This document shows positions 7,717-14,566 of a stretch of DNA of 17,359 nucleotides, in pieces. The stretch's first letter is position 1, and each line of letters begins with the position of its first letter. The position numbers were made by a program, and so were the translations under genes. Source of the stretch: GH45 sp046704385 (lineage in GTDB: Bacteria; Bacteroidota; Bacteroidia; Bacteroidales; SZUA-534); NCBI GenBank assembly GCA_046704385.1, contig JBJKSB010000037.1, forward strand, positions 1 through 17,359. Reading direction: 5' to 3'. The notes below the pieces were generated by a model. It was not told the DNA's origin. It made no database searches and worked only from the letters and a program-made list of their open reading frames with translations.

Positions 7717-8970
7717 ATGAAGACAAAAGTTTTATTTACAGTTTTAATCAGCGCTCTTCTTTTATCAGGTAGGGGTTTTTCACAGGAAATAACCGGGATT
7801 GTAAGCAGCCTGGACGATGGTAATCCCGTTGTGGGTGCTACAGTGTCAGTTAAAGGTACTCAGGATGGAACTATGACCGATTACAACGGTTGCTATAAAA
7901 TTAAGATCGATTCGGCCCACCAGGTTTTGGTTTTTGCATTTATTGGTATGGAAACCAAGGAGGTGAAAGTAAAAGGACGAAAAATCATAAATGTAAGCCT
8001 GAAAAGTGACAACCAATCTTTGGATGAAGTTGTGGTTGTAGGGTACGGTGTTCAACAAAAATCGACACTTACTGGTGCCGTATCCAGTGTATTTAGTGGC
8101 AGGGCAGCCAGGGCACCAATGAAAAAAGGTTTGTATATGAATATGGAATGTGAGGCCATGCCTGTACAATACAATACTGAAGGCTATAGCACCATTCATG
8201 AAAATGGGTTTAAAAAAGTGGAATTGAATCCCTTATCAACATTTTCTATTGATGTGGATGCAGCCAGTTATAGCAATCTGCGCCGTTACATCAATAACGG
8301 GAGTTTACCCCCCATTGATGCTGTCCGCATTGAGGAAATGATCAATTATTTTACCTACGATTATCCGCAACCTAAAGGTGACGATCCTTTCAGTATAAAT
8401 ACCGAACTATCTACCTGTCCCTGGAATGCAGATAATTATTTGCTGCATGTGGGTTTACAGGGTAAAACCATGGAAACTGAATCGTTGCCACCGTCAAACC
8501 TGGTTTTCCTGATCGACGTATCGGGTTCGATGGATGCCCCGAATAAACTTCCCTTACTGAAATCATCATTTATGCTACTGGTTGATCAACAGCGGCCGGC
8601 CGACCGGATTGCCATTGTTGTATATGCAGGTAATTCAGGGTTGGTACTGCCTTCGACTCCGGGTAGTCAGAAACAAACCATTAAGGAAAGTCTGAACCGT
8701 TTAAATGCAGGTGGCTCAACAGCCGGAGGAGCCGGACTGAAGTTGGCTTATAAAGTGGCAGAAGAGAATTTTATGGAAAAAGGAAATAACCGGATTATCC
8801 TGGCCACTGACGGCGATTTTAACGTGGGTTCATCAAGCAATGCTGAGATGGAACGGTTAATTGAGAAAGAGCGTGAAAAGGGGATTGCTATATCCGTTTT
8901 AGGTTTTGGAATGGGAAATTATAAAGATGATAAGATGGAAATTATAAAGATGATAAGATGGAAATTATAG
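7717..8970 (+). CDS. YfbK-like VWA-domain protein, N-terminal part (frameshifted)
   Basis: First 417 codons of what should be a 625-residue protein. Signal peptide at 1-22 (MKTKVLFTVLISALLLSGRG). Carboxypeptidase-regulatory-like domain at 24-98 (EITGIVSSLDDGNPVVGATV, TDYNGCYKI, AFIGMETKEV). SusC-type TonB-box segment at 102-124 (LDEVVVVGYG, TLTGAVSSV). YfbK-type VWA N-terminal domain at about 160-250 (STFSIDVDAASYSNLRRYIN). The VWA domain starts at about 260, with a metal-binding MIDAS of D267-V-S269-G-S271, T335 (GGST) and D365 (ATDGD). The frame is lost after GFGMGNYKDDKMEII, where a 23-bp duplication adds seven foreign codons and a TAG, cutting the VWA domain before its last helix. The remainder is at 8958-9617. 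ATG 7717 is chosen over TTG 7708 because it gives the signal peptide. Confidence 0.88.
   Translation: MKTKVLFTVLISALLLSGRGFSQEITGIVSSLDDGNPVVGATVSVKGTQDGTMTDYNGCYKIKIDSAHQVLVFAFIGMETKEVKVKGRKIINVSLKSDNQSLDEVVVVGYGVQQKSTLTGAVSSVFSGRAARAPMKKGLYMNMECEAMPVQYNTEGYSTIHENGFKKVELNPLSTFSIDVDAASYSNLRRYINNGSLPPIDAVRIEEMINYFTYDYPQPKGDDPFSINTELSTCPWNADNYLLHVGLQGKTMETESLPPSNLVFLIDVSGSMDAPNKLPLLKSSFMLLVDQQRPADRIAIVVYAGNSGLVLPSTPGSQKQTIKESLNRLNAGGSTAGGAGLKLAYKVAEENFMEKGNNRIILATDGDFNVGSSSNAEMERLIEKEREKGIAISVLGFGMGNYKDDKMEIIKMIRWKL
8914..8969 (+). repeat. 23-bp tandem duplication (2.4 copies) that breaks the VWA reading frame
   Basis: Period of exactly 23 bp without mismatch over 56 bp. The 10-mer GGAAATTATA occurs three times, at 8914, 8937 and 8960. 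With one unit removed, two copies of the 10-mer would remain 23 bp apart and the two flanking frames would fuse into one. That is the expected outcome of slippage or recombination between short direct repeats. Since 23 is not a multiple of 3, each unit gained or lost shifts the frame. Confidence 0.92.
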
Positions 8971-9617
8971 CTGACAAGGGGAATGGAAACTATTCTTATA
9001 TTGATAACCTGCAGGAAGCCAAAAAAGTACTGGTGAATGAATTTGGAGGTACTTTGTTTACCATTGCCAAGGATGTGAAATTTCAATTGGAATTTAATCC
9101 GGCTACAGTTGAAAAGTATCGCCTTATTGGATACGAAAACCGTTTGTTGAATGAGGAAGATTTTGATGATGATAAAAAAGATGCCGGCGAAATGGGAGCA
9201 GGACATACAGTGACGGCACTTTATGAAATTGTCCCAACTCAAAAAGGGAGGAATTCAAAAACTTTAAAATATCAAACTTCACAATTATCCGATGAAGCCT
9301 TAAAAAGCAACGATTTAATTACGCTAAAACTTCGATACAAACAACCGGACGGATACAAAAGCAAATTGATTGAACAGGTGGTAAAAAATGAGCCGGTTAA
9401 TTTTGAAAAAACATCGGATAATTTTAGGTTCTCTGCCTCCGTTGCTGAGTTTGGAATGTTGTTGCGCGACTCTGAGTTTAAAGGAACTGCAACATTTGAT
9501 TCTGCCGAAAAACTTGCCCGTTTATCCAAGGGTGACGATCCTGAAGGCTACCGTGGCGAAATGGTAAGATTGATAAAAAGCGCCGAATTATTGAAAGATG
9601 CTTCGGCACAGAAATAA
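8958..9617 (+). CDS. YfbK-like VWA-domain protein, C-terminal part (frameshifted)
   Basis: 219 residues continuing the VWA protein in another frame. It starts with the end of the VWA domain (ADKGNGNYSYIDNLQEAKKV) and then carries the YfbK C-terminal domain (DUF3520 type), with FGGTLFTIAKDVKFQLEF, YRLIGYENRLLNEEDF, GHTVTALYEIVP and a C-terminal part ending near DPEGYRGEMVRLIKSAELL. Deleting one 23-bp repeat unit joins it to the upstream part as KDDKMEII-ADKGNGNY. The ATG at 8958 lies inside the duplication and overlaps the upstream frame by 13 bases, so coupled translation of a separate fragment is possible, but it would lack a signal peptide. It is most likely part of a broken or switched-off gene rather than an independent one. 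Confidence 0.85.
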   Translation: MEIIADKGNGNYSYIDNLQEAKKVLVNEFGGTLFTIAKDVKFQLEFNPATVEKYRLIGYENRLLNEEDFDDDKKDAGEMGAGHTVTALYEIVPTQKGRNSKTLKYQTSQLSDEALKSNDLITLKLRYKQPDGYKSKLIEQVVKNEPVNFEKTSDNFRFSASVAEFGMLLRDSEFKGTATFDSAEKLARLSKGDDPEGYRGEMVRLIKSAELLKDASAQK

Positions 9618-9677
9618 ATTTTCATGAATTATATCTGTTATAATCGGGGCGCGACTTTTACCTTATTTCCGCAAGTT

Positions 9678-9749
9678 ATCGGATGAATTGTTGATTTTTA
9701 GGTAATTAGTTCAATTCTTTTGGTGCTTCTATTTTAGTTGTCATCCGAT
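9678..9749. repeat. Inverted repeat ATCGGATGA / TCATCCGAT
   Basis: Perfect 9-bp arms at 9678-9686 and 9741-9749, 54 bp apart, starting 60 bp after the VWA stop. The right arm is part of a 12-mer, GTCATCCGATGA, that recurs exactly at 14435-14446 in another intergenic inverted repeat. Confidence 0.6.
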
Positions 9750-9914
9750 GACTATCAACCAATTGTGAAAGAGACCTGCGGATTTTAGGTTTTAGTTGCA
9801 CTCCGATTAATTTAATTGAAAATGAAGGTCATTAATGTTCCAGATATGTTTCTGCATTTCGTCGCATCGAAGGATAATATTGTATGGTTGAAAACCTGCT
9901 TCTGCGAGCCCATT

Positions 9915-9935
9915 CCCCGTCAGCTTGCTGCGGGG
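9915..9935. repeat. REP-like hairpin, copy 1
   Basis: CCCCG-T-CAGC-TT-GCTG-CGGGG: 5-bp and 4-bp stem segments separated by a bulged T, with a 2-nt loop, preceded by ATT. It forms a pair with the element at 9976-9996. Such paired short hairpins are typical of REP elements mobilised by RAYT transposases; none is encoded here. Confidence 0.7.
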
Positions 9936-9975
9936 TAAGCGAACGCTAAAAGTAATTATAAAAGGATCCAAGATT

Positions 9976-9996
9976 CCTCGTCAGCTCGCTGCGAGG
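9976..9996. repeat. REP-like hairpin, copy 2
   Basis: CCTCG-T-CAGC-TC-GCTG-CGAGG has the same architecture as copy 1, including the bulged T and the preceding ATT. The third pair of the outer stem has changed on both sides (C-G to T-A), a compensatory change, while the inner CAGC/GCTG stem is kept. Confidence 0.7.
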
Positions 9997-10091
9997 AGTT
10001 TCAATTGCGGATAAGAGTGGTTTAATAAATGATAAAAAAGCTGATGACACCTTGGATGGACATTATACCACAGCGTGGCAACTCAATTCAA

Positions 10092-10146
10092 CCCAAGGCA
10101 GCGCCTTGGGAAAGTAGTACGAAGAATAATAACGCCCTGAAAGGGC
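10092..10146. repeat. Two perfect hairpins of an interspersed-repeat type
   Basis: The first hairpin is CCCAAGGC-AGC-GCCTTGGG (10092-10110, 8-bp stem). The second is GCCCT-GAA-AGGGC (10134-10146, 5-bp stem). The combination of a C-rich hairpin and 'AACGCCCTGAAAGGGC' is recalled from dispersed repeats in Bacteroidota genomes, and a further CCCGGGGC follows at 10159-10166. Neither hairpin is followed by a T-run, so they do not look like terminators. Confidence 0.55.
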
Positions 10147-10178
10147 ATCTCAATTAAACCCGGGGCAGAAAAAACGAA

Positions 10179-10257
10179 GATAAGTGAACGAAGCAGAACT
10201 TATCAATTATCAGTAGCTTAGCGCGGGGGCATTCGAAATCAGGCTTCGAATAAGCTA
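10179..10257. repeat. Chain of inverted repeats, one nested in another
   Basis: GATAAGT (10179-10185) pairs with ACTTATC (10198-10204). TAGCTTA (10214-10220) pairs with TAAGCTA (10251-10257), and inside it ATTCGAA (10231-10237) pairs with TTCGAAT (10245-10251); the shared T10251 can pair only once. All arms are 7 bp and perfect. It could be the remains of a structured mobile repeat or of a small RNA; no promoter or terminator was seen for it. Confidence 0.5.
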
Positions 10258-10458
10258 TCTTAATTCGGATATTTCGGTAGATTTTTGGTTCTTCTCATTA
10301 TGGAAAAGAACAAGAAAAACATTTTATTATATCTGTATTATGCCCAATTTAATTTTTTTGGGGTGGCCTCTCGCAATGATGTCACTGCAAAGGTGAAGTA
10401 TGAACCTGAAGCAATCTCTTATTTAAAATCGATAGTCTTTTATTTCTTTATGTGGCCT

Positions 10459-10489
10459 TTGAGACATCCCCTTTCTTTTGTTATCTTTA
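10459..10489 (+). promoter_or_regulatory. Promoter of the lipoprotein-protease-xseA run
   Basis: A TTG at 10459-10461 (within CTTTGA) and TATCTTTA at 10482-10489 are separated by 20 bp, matching the Bacteroidota -33/-7 layout except for the last base. The ATG follows only 4 bp later, so the transcript would be nearly leaderless. Confidence 0.5.
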
Positions 10490-10493
10490 CCCT

Positions 10494-11216
10494 ATGGTAA
10501 AAAAGAGTGTATATATTGTATTTTTGGTTTTTCTAATCTCGTGTCAAAAGCAGGAAATTAAACAATATCCTTTGACTTATGATTTTGCTTATTTTCCACT
10601 CGATTCGGGTTTATGGCGACAATACGATGTGACTTCCATAACCATTGATTCCTTGTTAAAATATTATGATACGATTCATTACCAGCTGCTTGAAGTAAAT
10701 AGTGGTTGGTTTATTAATGCCACAAATGATTCCACTATGCGAATAGACCTGTTTAGGCGTAATAACAGCAATCATTCGTGGAAACCGTTCAGTGTATGGC
10801 AGGCCTATATAAATGAGAATGATGCCTTTCAATTTGAGGATAATAATCTGTATTTGAAAATTAAATATCCCCTGGCTGAAAATGCAACGTGGGATGGCGA
10901 CGCTTATAACCGAACTGATACTGCTGATGAATATCGCTATACAATTTCGGGTTTAAATGTACCTGCATCAGTAAATGATTTGAGTTTTGATTCGGTGTTA
11001 ACTGTAATGCAAAAAAACAAATCCACCAATATTGATAAAGTCATTAATTACGAAAGATATGCTGCCGGGATTGGTTTAATTGAAAAACAACAGATGAATA
11101 TCAGTTCAGCAACCAGTGATACCAGTATACATATTGATATTACCAAACCTGTTGAAGACCGCATTATGGAAGGTACCATGTATTATCAAAAAATTATTGC
11201 ATATGGCAGGTATTAA
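10494..11216 (+). CDS. Lipoprotein of unknown function
   Basis: 240 residues. A type II signal peptide (MVKKSVYIVFLVFLISC) has its lipobox cysteine at C17. The mature part is rich in Asp, Asn, Tyr and aromatic residues (FAYFPLDSGLWRQYDVTSIT, YPLAENATWDGDAYNRTDTA), as in cell-surface or periplasmic lipoproteins of this phylum, but no family is recognised. The frame is open back to 10452, but ATG 10494 is chosen because it starts the signal peptide and follows the promoter. Its end overlaps the protease gene by 14 bases, which suggests translational coupling and a common job at the envelope. No enzyme motif is seen. Confidence 0.82.
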   Translation: MVKKSVYIVFLVFLISCQKQEIKQYPLTYDFAYFPLDSGLWRQYDVTSITIDSLLKYYDTIHYQLLEVNSGWFINATNDSTMRIDLFRRNNSNHSWKPFSVWQAYINENDAFQFEDNNLYLKIKYPLAENATWDGDAYNRTDTADEYRYTISGLNVPASVNDLSFDSVLTVMQKNKSTNIDKVINYERYAAGIGLIEKQQMNISSATSDTSIHIDITKPVEDRIMEGTMYYQKIIAYGRY

Positions 11217-12852
11217 ACTCTGTTTAATCCTGGTTGCTTTATTTGTGGCAACCAGTGTTTTTTCGCAGGATTACATTTACGCTTACCTGGTTGAGTTTAC
11301 TGATAAAGCAAACAGCAGCTATAGTGTCGATAAACCTGGGGAATTTTTAACAGAAAGAGCACTGGCACGTCGTGCGAAGTTTAATATTGAAATTACTGAA
11401 CAGGATATTCCGGTAAATAAAAGCTATACAGACAGTTTACAACAATTCGGAGCACAATTGCATGTAACAAGCAGATGGTTAAATTCAGCAGTTTTTTATA
11501 CGAATTTTACCAGTTTTGAAAACGATGCTTTAACCTGTTCCTTTGTAAAATCTGTAAAAAAAGTATACGATACATCTTCATTAAAAAATAAAAGCCTTAT
11601 CCATAAATGGCAAACCGATATTTCACCTGAAAATTATGGGGCAGCTTATGGGCAGGTTGCCATGTGTAATGTTCAAAAATTGCATCGGCTGGGATTTACC
11701 GGTAAAGGAATCCAAATTGCGGTGCTTGATGGGGGTTTTTATCATGAAAATGTAATACCGGGTTTTGATAGTTTGAATCTGAATCATCAGATTCTGGGTC
11801 ATTGGGATTTTGTGTCGCACAACGATAACGTGTTTGACGACGACAGCCATGGCATGAGTGTACTTTCCATTATGGGGGGAAATGTACACAACGAATTCCT
11901 GGGTATTGCACCCAAAGCCTCCTATTACTTATTCAGGACTGAAAATGTCAATTCGGAATTTCCTATTGAAGAAGAAAACTGGATTGCAGGTGCTGAACGG
12001 GCCGATAGTCTGGGTGCCGATATAATTACGGCATCTTTAGGGTATAGTGTATTTGATAATTCTGCGATGGATCATACTTATGCCGACATGGATGGAAAAT
12101 CGTGCCGGATAACCCGTGGTGCTGAAATTGCCTTTTCAAAAGGTATGATGGTAGTAAACAGTGCCGGTAATGAAGGTAGATCATCATGGTTGCATATTGT
12201 AGCCCCAAGTGATGGTGAACATGTTTTATGTGTAGGTGCTGTTGACTCGAACCGAAATCTGGCCGGCTTTAGTAGTCTGGGACCTTCATCTGATGGCAGG
12301 ACAAAGCCGGATTTATGTGCCCAGGGAGTGGCAACTGCCATTATAAGATCGGGCGGTAAAGTAAGTTCCGGTAACGGTACTTCATTTTCATGTCCGGTAA
12401 TGACGGGAATGGTAGCTTGCTTATGGCAGGCGTTTCCGGATTATTCAAACCAGCAGATTCTTGATTTAATGCGCAGCATAGGGGACAGGTTTTATAATCC
12501 GGATAATTCATATGGTTATGGCATTCCCGATTTGTCGAAGGTTATTTTCAAGCTCGACAGCATTGCTTTTGAGATGCCAGGTTCCGATAAAATTGATAAA
12601 ATATATCCGAATCCATTGGTTAATGAAGTGAGCCTAAATTATTTCAGTGCCAACAATGAAGAGGTGATTATTTCATTGATCGATTTTTTCGGAAATAAAA
12701 TTTATACAGAAACCAGAAATTTTAAGGCCAACTCATACAATAATATAAAAATTGAAGGATTGGCAAAACTCTCAAAAGGTTATTATCTGGTTACCTTGAA
12801 TAATGGAAATAAAATAATATCGGAAAAGTTAGCAAAATTTCGTGATGAGTAA
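11203..12852 (+). CDS. Subtilisin-like serine protease (S8) exported by type IX secretion
   Basis: 549 residues. Signal peptide at 1-22 (MAGIKLCLILVALFVATSVF). An N-terminal prodomain-like part at about 25-130 is followed by the S8 domain with the catalytic triad D176 (AVLDGGF), H216 (DDSHGMSV) and S394 (GTSFSCP), and oxyanion N323 (SAGNEG). The last 80 or so residues (from about IYPNPLVNEVSLNYF) form a type A T9SS C-terminal sorting domain, so the protein should cross the outer membrane and be released or anchored at the surface. ATG 11203 is chosen over upstream starts because it begins the signal peptide; it lies inside the lipoprotein gene. It overlaps xseA by 8 bases. It is probably a peptide- or protein-degrading surface enzyme; substrate unknown. 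Confidence 0.92.
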   Translation: MAGIKLCLILVALFVATSVFSQDYIYAYLVEFTDKANSSYSVDKPGEFLTERALARRAKFNIEITEQDIPVNKSYTDSLQQFGAQLHVTSRWLNSAVFYTNFTSFENDALTCSFVKSVKKVYDTSSLKNKSLIHKWQTDISPENYGAAYGQVAMCNVQKLHRLGFTGKGIQIAVLDGGFYHENVIPGFDSLNLNHQILGHWDFVSHNDNVFDDDSHGMSVLSIMGGNVHNEFLGIAPKASYYLFRTENVNSEFPIEEENWIAGAERADSLGADIITASLGYSVFDNSAMDHTYADMDGKSCRITRGAEIAFSKGMMVVNSAGNEGRSSWLHIVAPSDGEHVLCVGAVDSNRNLAGFSSLGPSSDGRTKPDLCAQGVATAIIRSGGKVSSGNGTSFSCPVMTGMVACLWQAFPDYSNQQILDLMRSIGDRFYNPDNSYGYGIPDLSKVIFKLDSIAFEMPGSDKIDKIYPNPLVNEVSLNYFSANNEEVIISLIDFFGNKIYTETRNFKANSYNNIKIEGLAKLSKGYYLVTLNNGNKIISEKLAKFRDE

Positions 12853-14242
12853 AGAATCAGTCAATCTTGCCCAGCTTGTAGCCGATATTAAGCTTACCCT
12901 GCAAAGTCGTTACGAATTACCTGTTTGGGTGGTTGCCGAAATCAGCGAAATGAATTTGAATCGCTCAGGTCACTGTTACCTGGAATTAATAGAAAAGGAT
13001 CCGGTTTCTGATAAAATAATTGCTAAATGCCGGGCTACTATTTGGTCGTTTGCATTCAGAACTATCAAGGCCTATTTTGAGACAACTACCGGCGAAAGCT
13101 TTCGTGCCGGATTAAAAGTATTACTGTGTGCTTCTGTTGAGTTCCACGAGGTTTATGGTTTAAGCCTTAATATTCAGGATGTTGATCCAAGGTTTACGCT
13201 GGGCGATATGGCTCGAAAAAGGGCCATGATTGTGGAACAGCTGACGGATGAAGGGGTGATAGAGATGAATAAAAACCTGGTGTTACATCTTGTACCACAG
13301 CATGTTGCGGTAATTTCGTCGGAAACGGCAGCCGGATATGGTGATTTTTGCGACCAGTTGAATAATAATGGTTTTGGATTTCGTTTTTATACCCAAATAT
13401 TTCCGGCTGTGATGCAGGGTGAGAAAGCCTCTGAGAGTATTATCAATGCACTCGAAAATGTATACAACAGGATTGATGATTTTGATTTGGTGGCCATTAT
13501 CAGGGGAGGAGGGTCAAAGGCCGATCTGAGTTGTTTTGACGACTATAATCTGGCCTATTTTATTACTCAGTTTCCCATGCCGGTGTTTACCGGAATTGGA
13601 CACGAGCGTGATGATACTGTTACTGATATTGTAGCTCATACAAGGCTTAAAACACCTACAGCTGTGGCTGAACATTTAATTAGTTTAGTTTCCGCATTCG
13701 ATGACCGGCTTAATGAATATACAGGTTTGCTTGATGATTTGACCTTAGACATTTTTGATAAAAATGAATATCTGTTAGAGAAACTGACACAACGATTGCA
13801 AACGACATCTGTTGAAATGCTGCAGACGAATCAGGAGTATTTAATATGGTCAAAATCGAGACTGATTAATGGAGTCAGATTGTTGCAATATAACCAAATG
13901 CAAAATCTGGAATCATTTAAGCAGGAAATATCTGTGCTGGCAAAAGGAATGATAAATCAGGAAACTGGAAACCTTGAATTCAGAGGTAAGCGCCTTAATA
14001 AATGGCTTAATAATTATTTTATAAGGAAAGAGCGGTATCTGCAACACATGAATGAAAAGGCAGAGTGGGTCAATCCTGAAACCATCCTAAATAAAGGTTA
14101 TGCCCTGGTGACACATAACGGAAATAAGGTTACAAACAGTAATTCCCTTAGAAAAGGTGATATTATTGATGTGAAACTTGCTAAAGGTGAGTTGACCAGT
14201 GAGGTTTTAAAAGTTAATAAATCCGGATCAAAGGAAAATTAA
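12845..14242 (+). CDS. xseA: Exodeoxyribonuclease VII large subunit
   Basis: 465 residues. XseA with several XseB copies degrades single-stranded DNA from both ends to oligonucleotides in the cytoplasm (repair, removal of ssDNA tails). The OB-fold is at about 1-117 (LPVWVVAEISEMNLNRSGHC). The catalytic domain carries VAVISSETAAGYGDFCDQL, IIRGGGSKADLSCFDDY (220-236), GIGHERDDTVTDIVAHTRLK and TPTAVAEHL (250-278), then a coiled-coil stretch, and a C-terminal block at about 409-460 (VNPETILNKGYALVTHNGNK). ATG 12845 overlaps the protease stop by 8 bases, so it is probably co-translated with it. The small-subunit gene xseB, a frequent neighbour, is not seen downstream. Length and motifs are normal. 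Confidence 0.95.
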   Translation: MSKESVNLAQLVADIKLTLQSRYELPVWVVAEISEMNLNRSGHCYLELIEKDPVSDKIIAKCRATIWSFAFRTIKAYFETTTGESFRAGLKVLLCASVEFHEVYGLSLNIQDVDPRFTLGDMARKRAMIVEQLTDEGVIEMNKNLVLHLVPQHVAVISSETAAGYGDFCDQLNNNGFGFRFYTQIFPAVMQGEKASESIINALENVYNRIDDFDLVAIIRGGGSKADLSCFDDYNLAYFITQFPMPVFTGIGHERDDTVTDIVAHTRLKTPTAVAEHLISLVSAFDDRLNEYTGLLDDLTLDIFDKNEYLLEKLTQRLQTTSVEMLQTNQEYLIWSKSRLINGVRLLQYNQMQNLESFKQEISVLAKGMINQETGNLEFRGKRLNKWLNNYFIRKERYLQHMNEKAEWVNPETILNKGYALVTHNGNKVTNSNSLRKGDIIDVKLAKGELTSEVLKVNKSGSKEN

Positions 14243-14566
14243 TTGCTGTCCTGCATTTAATTCTTGATTTGAAACCTGTTCCTTATCAAACATAATATTT
14301 TGCTTGAACCTTGTTTTTAGCTGAATGTGAAAACGATTAATGTTGATGATATAATCAGTAAATTCACTTAGTAGTACGTTCATAAAGTTCCGTTTAAATA
14401 CTCATCGGATCTTATTTATAAACCAGCAACTTAGTCATCCGATGAGTCTAATGTTACTTAATGAACCTGATACTAGGCATGGAAGTGTTTAAGCAGAAAA
14501 AATATTTGTTGGTATTTATTTATTAGTAAATTTATAGCTGAATGAGAAAAAATAATTCTTTAGCAT
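14243..14566. other. Intergenic region with inverted repeat; no xseB
   Basis: 324 bp without a credible gene on either strand. CTCATCGGAT (14401-14410) and ATCCGATGAG (14437-14446) form a perfect 10-bp inverted repeat 26 bp apart. The right arm contains the same 12-mer, GTCATCCGATGA, found at 9740-9751. There is no T-run after it, so it is not an obvious terminator for xseA. Confidence 0.7.
14505..14534 (+). promoter_or_regulatory. Promoter candidate for the TPR-phosphatase gene
   Basis: TTTG at 14505-14508 and TAAATTTA at 14527-14534 are separated by 18 bp; the -7 box differs from TAnnTTTG only in the last base. It lies 32 bp before the ATG. Confidence 0.4.

Larger units (their letters stand above)
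9618..10493. other. Gene-free, hairpin-rich intergenic region
   Basis: 876 bp with no credible gene on either strand. It holds an inverted repeat at 9678-9749, two REP-like hairpins at 9915-9996, a cluster of hairpins at 10092-10257, and at 10363-10423 a segment with 'CTCTCGCAATGATGTC' and 'GAAGCAATCTC' that resembles interspersed repeats common in this phylum. It ends in the promoter of the lipoprotein gene. It looks like a landing site for small non-autonomous repeats; no transposase remnant was recognised. Confidence 0.7.

Noticed and set aside
8958..9617. Independent short gene with its own start
   Set aside because: Starts inside the duplication, lacks a signal peptide and continues the VWA protein exactly; treated as the second half of one gene.
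10285..10500. 71-codon open frame before the lipoprotein gene
   Set aside because: No family resemblance, spans the lipoprotein promoter, and its middle looks like a translated interspersed repeat (RNDVTAKV).
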